DNA from: Burkholderia aenigmatica | Lineage (GTDB): Bacteria; Pseudomonadota; Gammaproteobacteria; Burkholderiales; Burkholderiaceae | DNA length: 64,000 bases | Direction of reading: 5' to 3' | Assembly (NCBI RefSeq): GCF_902499175.1 | Contig: NZ_CABVQC010000032.1 | Location: forward strand, 1-64,000 | Notes under the pieces: model-generated | What the model saw: the letters and a program-made list of their open reading frames with translations, nothing else | Database searches by the model: none | Told to the model about the DNA's origin: nothing | Shown: positions 18,604 through 27,682 of the stretch, in pieces | Numbering within the stretch: position 1 is the first letter of the stretch | Layout: each line of letters opens with the position of its first letter | Made by a program: the position numbers and the translations under genes

Positions 18604-19464
18604 TTAGGCAGCCGCGTCGGCGGCGCGCTCGGCGGCTTCGATCGTGTTGATCAGCAGCATCGTGATGGTCATCGGGCCGACGCCGCCCGGCACCGGCGTG
18701 ATGTGGCCGGCCACTTCCTTCACGCCCGCGAAGTCGACGTCGCCGCACAGCTTGCCCGCGTCGTCGCGGTTCATGCCGACGTCGATCACCGTCGCGCCGG
18801 GCTTCACCATGTCGGCGGTCAGGATGTTGCGCTTGCCGACCGCGGCAACCACGATGTCGGCCTGCCGCGTGTGCGCGGCGAGGTCGCGCGTCTTGCTGTG
18901 GCAGATCGTCACGGTCGCGCCGGCGTCGAGCAGCATCATCGCCATCGGCTTGCCGACGATGTTCGAGCGGCCGATCACGACCGCGTTCGCGCCCTGCAGC
19001 GGGATATCGTGCGCCTCGAACATCTTCATCACGCCGTACGGCGTGCACGGGCGGAACAGCGGCTTGCCGGTCATCAGCGCGCCCGCGTTCGCGATGTGGA
19101 AGCCGTCGACGTCCTTCTCCGGCGCGATCGCCTCGATCACCTTGTGGCTGTCGATGTGCTTCGGCAGCGGCAGCTGGACGAGGATCCCGTGGATCTTCGG
19201 ATCACGGTTCAGTTCGTCGATGCGGGCGAGCAGGTCGGCCTCCGACAGCGTGTCCGGGTACGCATCCTTCAGCGAGAAGAAGCCGTTGTCCTCGCACGCC
19301 TTGATCTTGTTGCGCACGTAGACTTCGCTGGCCGGGTTGGCGCCGACGAGGATCACCGCGAGGCCGGGCTGGTGGCCGCGCGCGGTCAGTGCGGCGGCGC
19401 GTTCGGCGGCCTGGGCGCGCAGGGTCTTCGAGAGGGCGTTGCCGTCGATGAGGAGGGCTGTCAT
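18604..19464 (-). CDS. folD: Methylenetetrahydrofolate dehydrogenase / cyclohydrolase
   Basis: A 286-residue bifunctional enzyme converting 5,10-methylene-THF to 10-formyl-THF with NADP, feeding purines and formyl-Met. Motifs: YVRNKIKACEDNGF with the catalytic Lys, VQLPLPKHID, the cofactor-site GRSNIVGKPMAMMLL, and the C-terminal PGGVGPMTITMLL. The ATG at 19464 fits the family start (MTALLIDGNALSK). A TATAAT hexamer at 19541-19536 on the minus strand is a probable -10. The length is normal. Confidence 0.96.
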   Translation of the reverse strand: MTALLIDGNALSKTLRAQAAERAAALTARGHQPGLAVILVGANPASEVYVRNKIKACEDNGFFSLKDAYPDTLSEADLLARIDELNRDPKIHGILVQLPLPKHIDSHKVIEAIAPEKDVDGFHIANAGALMTGKPLFRPCTPYGVMKMFEAHDIPLQGANAVVIGRSNIVGKPMAMMLLDAGATVTICHSKTRDLAAHTRQADIVVAAVGKRNILTADMVKPGATVIDVGMNRDDAGKLCGDVDFAGVKEVAGHITPVPGGVGPMTITMLLINTIEAAERAADAAA

Positions 19465-19654
19465 GGTGGTGGGTTCTGCCGGGAAGTTGGAATGCGGGCG
19501 TGCGGCGCCCGAGGGGCACCGCAGCAAAGCACGGAATTATACCGTCCGCCTGCCGCCGTCCGACAGCGAATGCACGGGAAGCGTCATGGTTGCGGCGCTC
19601 GCGCGCCGGGAAAAACGCCGCCGCGCGAGTGGGCCGCATCGCGCGACGGCGGTG

Positions 19655-19689
19655 GCGCGGCCCGCCGGGCAGGGCTGCCCGGGCCGCGC
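19655..19689 (-). terminator. GC-rich hairpin after the FixJ-like gene
   Basis: A nested inverted repeat (GCGCGGCC...GGCCGCGC with an inner CGGGCA/TGCCCG) lies 12 bases after the fixJ-like stop. There is no T-run, so it may be a weak terminator or RNA-end stabiliser. Confidence 0.45.
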
Positions 19690-19700
19690 GGCAACCAGGC

Positions 19701-20339
19701 TCAGGCCTGCTTCTTCGACAGTGCGAGGCGCAGCAGGTCGGCCACCGTGTTGACGTTGAGCTTTTCCATGATGTTCGCGCGGTGCGCTTCGACCGTCTTG
19801 ATGCTGATGCCGAGATCGTCGGCGATCTGCTTGTTCAGGCGGCCCGCGATGATCCGTTCGAGCACCTGCTGCTCGCGCGCGGTCAGCTTCGACAGGCGTT
19901 CGCTCGCGGCACGCTGTTCCTGAACGCTCTTGCTTTCGTTTCGGGCCTTGTCGAGCATCCGCTCGACCAGCTTGCGCAGCTCGGCTTCGTCGAACGGTTT
20001 CTCGATAAAGTCCATCGCACCCTTTTTCATCGTCGAGACGGCCATCGGCACGTCGCCGTGACCCGTGACGAAGATGATCGGCAGCGCGGCATTGTCGGCA
20101 ATCAGGCGTTCCTGCAGTTCGAGCCCACTCATGCCCGACATCCGGACGTCGAGGATCAGGCACGCGATCTGGCCGGCCTGCTGCGCAGGCTGGTAGGCAT
20201 CCAGGAACTGCTCGGCGCTCGAGAAGCATTGCACGCGATAGCCGTTCGCCTCCAGCAGCCAACGCAGCGAGTCCCGTACGGCCTCGTCGTCGTCGACGAC
20301 AAAGACGGTTTCCTGAGTGGTGGTGACAGGGCTATTCAT
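19701..20339 (-). CDS. fixJ: FixJ-family response regulator
   Basis: A 212-residue two-component regulator. The N-terminal receiver domain has FVVDDDEAVR, the phosphoacceptor Asp64 in LILDVRMSGMSG, and FVTGHGDVPMAV typical of FixJ receivers. A C-terminal LuxR-type helix-turn-helix follows (LTAREQQVLERIIAGRLNKQ then SIKTVEAHRANIMEKL). Its start overlaps the kinase stop by 4 bases, so the two are translationally coupled and should be partners. In B. dolosa an apparently corresponding FixLJ pair affects biofilm, motility and host-cell behaviour; that correspondence is from memory. The targets are not visible here. Confidence 0.9.
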   Translation of the reverse strand: MNSPVTTTQETVFVVDDDEAVRDSLRWLLEANGYRVQCFSSAEQFLDAYQPAQQAGQIACLILDVRMSGMSGLELQERLIADNAALPIIFVTGHGDVPMAVSTMKKGAMDFIEKPFDEAELRKLVERMLDKARNESKSVQEQRAASERLSKLTAREQQVLERIIAGRLNKQIADDLGISIKTVEAHRANIMEKLNVNTVADLLRLALSKKQA

Positions 20340-22852
20340 AGTTCTCCCGTAACAGTATGTGATGCCGATGCCTCGCGCCCCCCTTGGCCGAGATCAGCGG
20401 GTTCCCCAATGGGCAGGCTGCAGTGGAACGTTGCGCCGGAAATGCGGCCATCCGGCTCGACGTTGTTGACCACCCACAGACGCCCCCGATGCGATTCGAT
20501 GATCGAACGGCAGATGTTCAGCCCCATGCCCATGCCATCGGACTTGGTGCTGTAAAACGGTTCGAACAGGCGCTCGGCGGTCGCTTCGTCGACGCCCGGG
20601 CCCTGGTCGATCACGCGGATGTCGACGAAGCCCGCCTCGATGTCGGCGATGACGCGGATCACGCCGTCCACCGACGCCGGCTTCACGTCGGCCATGGCTT
20701 CGGCCGCGTTCTTCATCAGGTTCACGAGCACCTGCTCGATCAGCACGGGGTCGACATAAATAATAGGCATTCTTGCGAGGATTTCCGTGACGATCCGGAT
20801 CCTGCGCTTCCTGGCCTCGATTTCGGCGAGCCCGACCGCGTCGGCGACGATGTCCGCGACCCGCGCCGGCTGGCGCTTCGGCTCGCTGCGCTTCACGAAT
20901 TCGCGGATCCGCTTGACGATCATCCCCGCGCGCAGCGCCTGCTGCGCGGTCTTTTCCAGCGCGGGCTGCAGCGTCTCCGGCGTGCCGCGGCCGCTCTTGA
21001 CGAGCGCGAGCGTGCCCGAGCAGTAGTTGTTGATCGCGGCGAGCGGCTGGTTCAATTCGTGAGCAATCGACGACGCCATTTCACCCATCGTCATCAATCG
21101 GCTCGTGAACTGCAGCTTCTCTTCCTGCTGGTGCGCGAGTTCCTGCGCCTTCTTGCGGGTCGTGATGTCGGTCGCGATCTGCATCTGCGCGAGGTGGCCG
21201 TCCACCCACTGGATGTACTGGCGGCGCACCTCGAACCACTTCTGGATGCTCTCGACGTACACCTCTTGCGCATCGGCGGTGCTGCTCGTCAGCGCGGCGG
21301 CCGGCAGGCCCGCGAACGCGTCGACCATGTCGATCGAATCGGACGATGCCTGCGCGCGGTCGAAACCGCCGCCCGACAGCTCGAGATGGCCGTCCGGACG
21401 AATGCCGAACAGGTGGCGGTAGTAGCGGTTCGCGAACAGCAGCTCGGCCTCGTCGGCGGCTAGTACCGACACCGCGGCGTCGAGGCTTTCGAGCACCGTC
21501 GTGAAGCGCTCATGGGCGGCCGCGAGTTCTTCGCGCGCACGCTTCGGCTCGGTGATGTCGGTCATCGACGACATCCAGCCGGTCTGGCGGCCCGAGCTGT
21601 CGATCAGCGGCGATACGTACAGGCGCGCATGGAACAGCGTGCCGTTCTTGCGCCGCACGCGCAGCTCGAAGCCCGAGCTCGGCGCCTTGCCGCGCAGCGT
21701 CATGTCGAGCTGGCGCTGCATTTCAGGGTAAGCGTCGCGCGGCCAGTACGGGAACGGCGCGACCTTGCCGACGAGGTCGGTCTCGTCCCAGCCCGTCATC
21801 CGGCAGAACGCGGGGTTCACGTGCGTGATGCGGCCGTGCATGTCGAGCACGCGCATGCCGATCAGCACCGAGTTTTCCATCGCGCGGCGGAAGAACGCTT
21901 CCGCGTACAGCGCCTGCTGCGCCTCGAAACGCTGGCGCGTGTGCTTCCACAGGCTCCAGAGGCTCCACAGCACGAAGCACGACAGGCCTGCCACGAGCCA
22001 CACGAGCGTGTTGTTGGTCAGGTTCGTGAGCTGCGGGAATGCGTACACGCGCACGGTCAGCCCCTGGCCGGGCGGATCGAGCGGCAGGTCGTAGTGCGAG
22101 TCGCGGGGCAGGCGCGGGCGCGTCGACGTGGACGACAGCTCGCGGTTGTTCGCGTCGGTGATCGAGATCTTGTACTTCGACGACAGTTCCTGCGGGATGT
22201 CGTGCTTCAGGATGCCTTCGACCGAGAACACCGCGGCGACCGAGCCGAGGTACTCGCGGTCGCCGCGCATCACGGGTGTCTGCAGCGTGATGAAGCCGTT
22301 GCCGAAGTCGTCGTAGATCAGCGGCGAATAGGCCTGGCGGCGCGTGCTGCGCGCCTCGTCGTAGGCGCCGCGCACCGCGTCCTGCATCTGCGCTTCGCCG
22401 GGCTTGGCGAGCCGCTGGCCGAGCAGCGGCGGATGCACGGTCGGCCAGCGCTGCACGCCGGGCGACGTATACCAGTTCAGGTAGAGGATTTCCGGGTGCG
22501 TCTGCATCACGTCCGCGACGGCCATCTGGAACGCGTTCTGGTCGAGTCGACCGGACGCGAGATCGCGCGACAGTGCCTGGAGCTGTTCCTGCGCACCCGT
22601 CATCGACAGGCGGATCTGCTGCTGGGCCCACGCGACATTACGGAAAAGGGTGTCTTCCTGCTGCTGCTGTTCGCGGCGATTGAGGCTCCACAGGATGAGG
22701 CTCATCACCACCAGGAACACGAGAATCGACAGCAGGGGCGTCAGCAAATAGGAATTGGACCACCACGGTCCGTGGTGCCAACGGGACGGCTGCGACTCCG
22801 CCGGCGGGCCCGACGGTCGCGCCGAGCGTGCGAAAAGCCGATCGGTCAACAT
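20336..22852 (-). CDS. fixL: FixL-like membrane PAS sensor histidine kinase
   Basis: An 838-residue kinase. Transmembrane helices near residues 34-57 and 282-302 enclose a periplasmic sensor region of about 220 residues. Then come PAS1 (about 318-437), PAS2 (about 447-566), the HisKA motif EMASSIAHELNQPLAAINNY with His598, and a HATPase with NLMKNAAEAM, IDQGPGVDE and GMGMGLNICRS. PAS1 reads PFPYWPRDAYPEM where classical FixL has its haem-His region, and I see no clear equivalent of that His, so haem-based oxygen sensing should not be assumed. It is coupled to fixJ and divergent from aceE across a 273-base region holding a palindrome. Confidence 0.88.
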   Translation of the reverse strand: MLTDRLFARSARPSGPPAESQPSRWHHGPWWSNSYLLTPLLSILVFLVVMSLILWSLNRREQQQQEDTLFRNVAWAQQQIRLSMTGAQEQLQALSRDLASGRLDQNAFQMAVADVMQTHPEILYLNWYTSPGVQRWPTVHPPLLGQRLAKPGEAQMQDAVRGAYDEARSTRRQAYSPLIYDDFGNGFITLQTPVMRGDREYLGSVAAVFSVEGILKHDIPQELSSKYKISITDANNRELSSTSTRPRLPRDSHYDLPLDPPGQGLTVRVYAFPQLTNLTNNTLVWLVAGLSCFVLWSLWSLWKHTRQRFEAQQALYAEAFFRRAMENSVLIGMRVLDMHGRITHVNPAFCRMTGWDETDLVGKVAPFPYWPRDAYPEMQRQLDMTLRGKAPSSGFELRVRRKNGTLFHARLYVSPLIDSSGRQTGWMSSMTDITEPKRAREELAAAHERFTTVLESLDAAVSVLAADEAELLFANRYYRHLFGIRPDGHLELSGGGFDRAQASSDSIDMVDAFAGLPAAALTSSTADAQEVYVESIQKWFEVRRQYIQWVDGHLAQMQIATDITTRKKAQELAHQQEEKLQFTSRLMTMGEMASSIAHELNQPLAAINNYCSGTLALVKSGRGTPETLQPALEKTAQQALRAGMIVKRIREFVKRSEPKRQPARVADIVADAVGLAEIEARKRRIRIVTEILARMPIIYVDPVLIEQVLVNLMKNAAEAMADVKPASVDGVIRVIADIEAGFVDIRVIDQGPGVDEATAERLFEPFYSTKSDGMGMGLNICRSIIESHRGRLWVVNNVEPDGRISGATFHCSLPIGEPADLGQGGREASASHTVTGEL

Positions 22853-22973
22853 TGGAGGATTGTAGCGCAGCGCAATACATGGAAAACCTATACCGGATAT
22901 GTTGAACGGAAACGGATTTGTTCAGCCGTGACGCGCCGGAGAGCCCCGAAATATGGGTGCAGCGCAGCAATAT

Positions 22974-23006
22974 TTCGCATTGCGAGAAAAGATCTCACAA
23001 TTCGAA
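22974..23006. promoter_or_regulatory. 33-bp imperfect palindrome between fixL and aceE
   Basis: TTCGCATTGCGAGA and TCTCACAATTCGAA are 14-base arms matching at 12 of 14 positions around a 5-base centre. It lies just upstream of the aceE -35 and about 120 bases upstream of the fixL start. It is a strong operator candidate for either gene; the regulator is unknown. Confidence 0.5.
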
Positions 23007-23013
23007 AATTTTG

Positions 23014-23043
23014 TTGCGCAGGCCCGCGCGCGCTCATTACAAT
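23014..23043 (+). promoter_or_regulatory. Putative aceE promoter
   Basis: TTGCGC and TACAAT are 18 bases apart, ending 82 bases before the aceE ATG. It is a moderate sigma-70 match, immediately downstream of the 22974-23006 palindrome. Confidence 0.5.
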
Positions 23044-23125
23044 CCGTCGGAGCTTGCCCGCAGCCGGTCGCGTCGCGTCGTCTGCACGAGAGCGATCCTC
23101 ACATTCCAGGACCCAGGAGACGAGA

Positions 23126-25822
23126 ATGTCCGCTGTACCGAACGAAGTGATGAAATATGTCGCCGCCGAACGTGACGACGACCCGCAAGAAACCGTCGAG
23201 TGGCTGGAGTCGCTCGATGGCGTGATCTCCTCCGTGGGCACCGGCCGTGCGCATTACCTGATCGAAAAGCAGATCGAGTTCGCCCGCATGCACGGCGAAC
23301 ACCTGCCGTTCTCTGCCAACACCCCGTACATCAACACGATTCCCGTGGCCGCCCAGGCGAAGATCCCGGGCGACCAGGACGTCGAGCACCGCATCCGTTC
23401 GTACACGCGCTGGAACGCGCTGGCAATGGTGCTGCGCGCAGGCAAGGACACGAACGTCGGCGGCCACATCGCGTCGTTCGCATCGGCCGCGACGCTCTAT
23501 GACGTCGGCTACAACCACTTCTGGCACGCAGCGTCCGACCAGCACGGCGGCGATCTCGTATTCGTGCAGGGCCACTCGTCGCCGGGCGTCTACTCGCGCG
23601 CGTTCCTGCTCGGCCGCCTGAAGGAAGAGCAGCTCGACAACTTCCGCCAGGAAGTCGACGGCAACGGCATCTCGTCGTATCCGCACCCGTGGCTGATGCC
23701 GGATTTCTGGCAGTTCCCGACCGTGTCGATGGGCCTCGGCCCGATCATGGCGATCTACCAGGCCCGCTTCATGAAGTACTTGCAGGCACGTGGCATCGCG
23801 AAAACGGAAGGCCGCAAGGTGTGGGCATTCCTCGGCGACGGCGAGACCGACGAACCGGAATCGCTCGGCGCGATCGGGATGGCGAGCCGCGAGAAGCTCG
23901 ACAACCTCGTGTTCGTGATCAACTGCAACCTGCAGCGTCTCGACGGCCCGGTGCGCGGCAACGGCAAGATCATCCAGGAACTCGAATCGGAGTTCCGCGG
24001 CGCCGGCTGGAACGTGATCAAGGTCATCTGGGGCAGCCGCTGGGATGCGCTGTTCGCACGCGACAAGTCGGGCGCGCTGATGCGCCGCATGATGGAAGCC
24101 GTCGACGGCGAATACCAGACGTACAAGTCGGAGTCGGGCGCGTTCGTGCGCGAACACTTCTTCAACTCGCCTGAGCTGAAGGCACTCGTCGCCGACTGGT
24201 CGGACGACGACATCTGGGCGCTGAACCGTGGCGGCCACGATCCGCACAAGATCTACGCGGCATTCCACGAAGCGACCAACACGAAGGGCGCGCCGACCGT
24301 CATCCTCGCGAAGACCATCAAGGGCTACGGGATGGGCGAGTCGGGCCAGGCGATGAACATCACGCACCAGCAGAAGAAGCTGCCGGTCGAGCAACTGAAG
24401 AAGTTCCGTGACCAGTTCCGCCTGCCGATCACCGACGAGCAGATCGCCGACGTGCCGTACCTCAAGTTCGAGGAAGGCTCGAAGGAACTCGAATACATGC
24501 GCCAGAAGCGCATGGACCTCGGCGGCTACCTGCCGCATCGCCGCGAGAAGGCGACGTCGCTGCCGGTGCCGGCGCTCGACGCGTTCGAGCCGCTGCTGAA
24601 GGGCACGGGCGAAGGCCGCGAGATCTCGACGACGATGGCGTTCGTGCGGATCCTGAACATCCTGCTGAAGGACAAGGCGCTCGGCAAGCGCGTCGTGCCG
24701 ATCGTCCCGGACGAATCGCGTACGTTCGGCATGGAAGGCCTGTTCCGCCAGATCGGTATCTGGAACCAGGAAGGTCAGAAGTACGTGCCGGAAGATTCCG
24801 ACCAGCTGATGTTCTACAAGGAATCGCAGACCGGCCAGATCCTGCAGGAAGGCATCAACGAAGCGGGCGGCATGTGCGACTGGATCGCGGCGGCGACGTC
24901 GTATTCGACGCACGGCGAGATCATGGTGCCGTTCTACATCTTCTATTCGATGTTCGGTTTCCAGCGGATCGGCGACCTGGCATGGGCGGCGGGCGACATG
25001 CGCTCGCGCGGCTTCCTGCTCGGCGGCACCGCGGGCCGCACGACGCTGAACGGCGAAGGCCTGCAGCACGAAGACGGTCACTCGCTCCTGTGGGCGGCAT
25101 CGGTGCCGAACTGCGTGAGCTACGACCCGACGTTCGGCTATGAACTCGCGGTCATCATCCAGGACGGTCTGCGCCGCATGGTGCAGGACCAGGAAGACGT
25201 GTACTACTACGTCACGGTGATGAACGAGAACTACGAGCACCCGGCGATTCCGCAGGGCGAGCACGTGGCGGCCGACATCATCAAGGGCATGTACGCGTTC
25301 AAGAAGGCCGACGCCGACAAGAAGGCGCCGCGCGTGCAGCTGCTGGGTGCGGGCACGATCTTCAACGAAGTGATCGCCGCTGCCGACCTGCTGAAGAACG
25401 ACTGGGGCGTCGCGGCCGACCTGTGGAGCGTGCCGAGCTTCACCGAGCTCGCGCGTGAAGGCCACGAGATCGAGCGCTGGAACCTGCTGCATCCGACCGA
25501 AGAGCGTCGCCTGTCGCACGTGCAGAAGTGCCTGAAGGACACGCAGGGCCCGGTCATCGCCTCGACCGACTACGTCCGTGCGCTGGTCGACCAGATCCGC
25601 GGCCAGATCGATCGCCGCTTCGTCGTGCTGGGCACGGACGGCTTCGGCCGCTCGGATACCCGCGAGAAGCTGCGTCACTTCTTCGAAGTCGACCGTCATT
25701 GGGTCACCGTCGCCGCGCTCAACGCGCTGGCCGACGAAGGCACGATCGAGCGCAAGGTGGTCGCGGACGCGATCGCCAAGTACAACCTCGATCCGTCGAA
25801 GCCCAACCCGATGACCGTTTAA
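23126..25822 (+). CDS. aceE: Pyruvate dehydrogenase E1 component (homodimeric)
   Basis: An 898-residue thiamine-diphosphate enzyme that decarboxylates pyruvate and passes the acetyl group to the E2 lipoyl arms. The cofactor motif runs from FLGDGETDEPESLG (GDG near residue 238) to VINCNLQRLDGPVRGN. Other family segments include the DIxxDP-like SANTPYINTIP and SSPGVYSRAFLLGR. The start is set by AGGAGA before MSAVPNEVMKYV; the open frame runs far upstream, but that part is antisense to fixL. aceF follows 68 bases downstream. The length is standard for gamma/betaproteobacterial AceE. Confidence 0.97.
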   Translation: MSAVPNEVMKYVAAERDDDPQETVEWLESLDGVISSVGTGRAHYLIEKQIEFARMHGEHLPFSANTPYINTIPVAAQAKIPGDQDVEHRIRSYTRWNALAMVLRAGKDTNVGGHIASFASAATLYDVGYNHFWHAASDQHGGDLVFVQGHSSPGVYSRAFLLGRLKEEQLDNFRQEVDGNGISSYPHPWLMPDFWQFPTVSMGLGPIMAIYQARFMKYLQARGIAKTEGRKVWAFLGDGETDEPESLGAIGMASREKLDNLVFVINCNLQRLDGPVRGNGKIIQELESEFRGAGWNVIKVIWGSRWDALFARDKSGALMRRMMEAVDGEYQTYKSESGAFVREHFFNSPELKALVADWSDDDIWALNRGGHDPHKIYAAFHEATNTKGAPTVILAKTIKGYGMGESGQAMNITHQQKKLPVEQLKKFRDQFRLPITDEQIADVPYLKFEEGSKELEYMRQKRMDLGGYLPHRREKATSLPVPALDAFEPLLKGTGEGREISTTMAFVRILNILLKDKALGKRVVPIVPDESRTFGMEGLFRQIGIWNQEGQKYVPEDSDQLMFYKESQTGQILQEGINEAGGMCDWIAAATSYSTHGEIMVPFYIFYSMFGFQRIGDLAWAAGDMRSRGFLLGGTAGRTTLNGEGLQHEDGHSLLWAASVPNCVSYDPTFGYELAVIIQDGLRRMVQDQEDVYYYVTVMNENYEHPAIPQGEHVAADIIKGMYAFKKADADKKAPRVQLLGAGTIFNEVIAAADLLKNDWGVAADLWSVPSFTELAREGHEIERWNLLHPTEERRLSHVQKCLKDTQGPVIASTDYVRALVDQIRGQIDRRFVVLGTDGFGRSDTREKLRHFFEVDRHWVTVAALNALADEGTIERKVVADAIAKYNLDPSKPNPMTV

Positions 25823-25890
25823 CGCACACGCCGTGTGATGCCGCGCGCCGCCTCCGAGAGGGGCGCGCGTGGCCATGGAGACAGAAACAG

Positions 25891-27540
25891 ATGAGTCAAG
25901 CGATCGAAGTGAAGGTGCCGGATATCGGCGATTACAAGGATGTGCCGGTGATCGAGATCGGCGTGAAGGTCGGCGATACCGTCGAACCGGAGCAGTCGCT
26001 CGTCACGCTCGAGTCGGACAAGGCGACGATGGACGTGCCGAGCCCGGTAGGCGGCGTCGTGAAGGAAATCAAGGTCAAGGTGGGCGATTCCGTGTCGGAA
26101 GGCTCGCTGATCATCCTGCTCGAAGGCGGCGCCGCGGCGCAGGCGAACGGCGCGGCTGCGCCCGCCGCTGCACCGGCTCCGGCGGCAGCGCCCGCACCGG
26201 CTGCTGCCGCACCGGCGGCCGCACCGGCTGCAGCCGGCGGCACGCTCGAAGTGAAGGTGCCGGACATCGGCGACTACAAGGATGTGCCGGTGATCGAGAT
26301 CGGCGTGAAGGTCGGCGACACGGTCGAGAAGGAGCAGTCGCTCGTCACGCTCGAATCGGACAAGGCGACGATGGACGTGCCGAGCCCGGCCGCCGGCGTC
26401 GTGAAAGAGATCAAGGTGAAGGTGGGCGATTCGGTGTCGGAAGGCACGCTGATCGTGCTGCTCGACGCGGCAGGCGCAGCGCCCGCCGCAGCCGCCCCGC
26501 AGGCGAGCGCACCGGCACCGGCCGCTGCTGTGCCGGCACCTGCCGCTGCACCCGCGAAGGCCGCCCCGGCACCGGCTGCTGCTGCACCGGCTCCGGCCGC
26601 TGCACCGTCGGGCGAATACCGCGCGAGCCACGCATCGCCGTCGGTGCGCAAGTTCGCACGCGAACTCGGCGTCGAAGTCGCCCGCGTGCAAGGTTCGGGT
26701 CCGAAGGGCCGCATCACGAAGGAAGACGTCACGGGCTTCGTGAAGGGCGTGATGACCGGCCAGCGCGCAGCACCGGTCGCGGCAGCCGCGCCGGCAGGCG
26801 GCGGCGAGCTGAACCTCCTGCCGTGGCCGAAGGTCGACTTCTCGAAGTTCGGCCCGTTCGAAGCGAAGCCGCTGTCGCGCATCAAGAAGATCTCGGGCGC
26901 GAACCTGCATCGCAACTGGGTGATGATCCCGCACGTCACGAACAACGACGAAGCGGACATCACCGAGCTCGAAGCACTGCGCGTGCAGCTGAACAAGGAG
27001 CACGAGAAGGCGGGCGTGAAGTTCACGATGCTCGCGTTCGTGATCAAGGCGGTCGTTGCAGCACTGAAGAAATTCCCGACCTTCAACGCGAGCCTCGACG
27101 GCGACAACCTGGTGTTCAAGCAGTACTACCACGTCGGTTTTGCAGCGGATACCCCGAACGGCCTCGTCGTGCCGGTGATCCGCGATGCGGACAAGAAGGG
27201 TCTCGTCGATATCGCGAAGGAAATGGCCGAGCTGTCGAAGGCCGCACGCGACGGCAAGCTGAAACCGGACCAGATGCAGGGCGGCTGCTTCTCGATCTCG
27301 TCGCTCGGCGGGATCGGTGGCACGAACTTCACGCCGATCATCAACGCGCCGGAAGTGGCGATCCTCGGGTTGTCGCGCGGCCAGATGAAGCCGGTGTGGG
27401 ACGGCAAGCAATTCGTGCCGCGCCTGACGCTGCCGCTGTCGCTGTCGTATGACCATCGCGTGATCGATGGCGCGGAAGCCGCGCGGTTCAATGCGTATCT
27501 CGGTGCGTTGCTCGCGGATTTCCGTCGCATCATTCTTTGA
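25891..27540 (+). CDS. aceF: Pyruvate dehydrogenase E2, dihydrolipoamide acetyltransferase (two lipoyl domains)
   Basis: A 549-residue core subunit that transfers acetyl groups to CoA. Two N-terminal lipoyl domains (about 1-80 and 116-195) each carry ESDKATMDVPSP with the lipoylated Lys. Long Ala/Pro linkers follow, then an E3-binding domain (ASPSVRKFARELGV...GPKGRITKEDV, about 248-285). The catalytic domain (about 320-549) ends with the active-site SYDHRVIDGAEAARF. E. coli AceF has three lipoyl domains; two is usual for this lineage. The two lipoyl coding segments are near-identical DNA 342 bases apart. It is in an operon with aceE. Confidence 0.97.
   Translation: MSQAIEVKVPDIGDYKDVPVIEIGVKVGDTVEPEQSLVTLESDKATMDVPSPVGGVVKEIKVKVGDSVSEGSLIILLEGGAAAQANGAAAPAAAPAPAAAPAPAAAAPAAAPAAAGGTLEVKVPDIGDYKDVPVIEIGVKVGDTVEKEQSLVTLESDKATMDVPSPAAGVVKEIKVKVGDSVSEGTLIVLLDAAGAAPAAAAPQASAPAPAAAVPAPAAAPAKAAPAPAAAAPAPAAAPSGEYRASHASPSVRKFARELGVEVARVQGSGPKGRITKEDVTGFVKGVMTGQRAAPVAAAAPAGGGELNLLPWPKVDFSKFGPFEAKPLSRIKKISGANLHRNWVMIPHVTNNDEADITELEALRVQLNKEHEKAGVKFTMLAFVIKAVVAALKKFPTFNASLDGDNLVFKQYYHVGFAADTPNGLVVPVIRDADKKGLVDIAKEMAELSKAARDGKLKPDQMQGGCFSISSLGGIGGTNFTPIINAPEVAILGLSRGQMKPVWDGKQFVPRLTLPLSLSYDHRVIDGAEAARFNAYLGALLADFRRIIL
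25906..26127 (+). repeat. Lipoyl-domain coding repeat, copy 1
   Basis: This segment encodes the first lipoyl domain of aceF and is nearly identical at DNA level to copy 2 at 26248-26469, offset by 342 bases (114 codons). Most differences are synonymous, which suggests recent duplication or ongoing gene conversion. Confidence 0.85.
26248..26469 (+). repeat. Lipoyl-domain coding repeat, copy 2
   Basis: Second lipoyl-domain segment of aceF. It differs from copy 1 by a few changes, such as EPEQSL to EKEQSL and GGVVKE to AGVVKE. In-frame recombination between the copies would remove exactly one lipoyl domain. Confidence 0.85.
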
Positions 27541-27649
27541 TGAGCTGAGGGCTCTCGCAGGGGCGTGGGTTTGCTGTCGGTTATCCACGCCCTGTCGTTG
27601 AACCTGCTTTGCTAACGGTTTGCTAGCGTCGTCCCTGCGCGGGGCGGCG

Positions 27650-27682
27650 GTCACTTTTCTTTGTCTTCCAAAGAAAAGTGAC
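27650..27682. repeat. Dispersed-type hairpin repeat between aceF and lpdA
   Basis: A perfect 14-bp stem (GTCACTTTTCTTTG / CAAAGAAAAGTGAC) with a TCTTC loop, followed by CAAAAGAAAGGCG. The AT-rich purine/pyrimidine arms stand out from the GC-rich surroundings. I recall similar AAAGAAAAGTGACC-type hairpins recurring between genes in Burkholderia and related genomes; only one copy is in this window. It lies in the 271-base gap after aceF and could act as a transcript end or processing site. Confidence 0.6.

Noticed and set aside
21512..23125. 538-codon upstream extension of aceE
   Set aside because: It is antisense to fixL, and the true aceE start has AGGAGA and a family-typical N-terminus.
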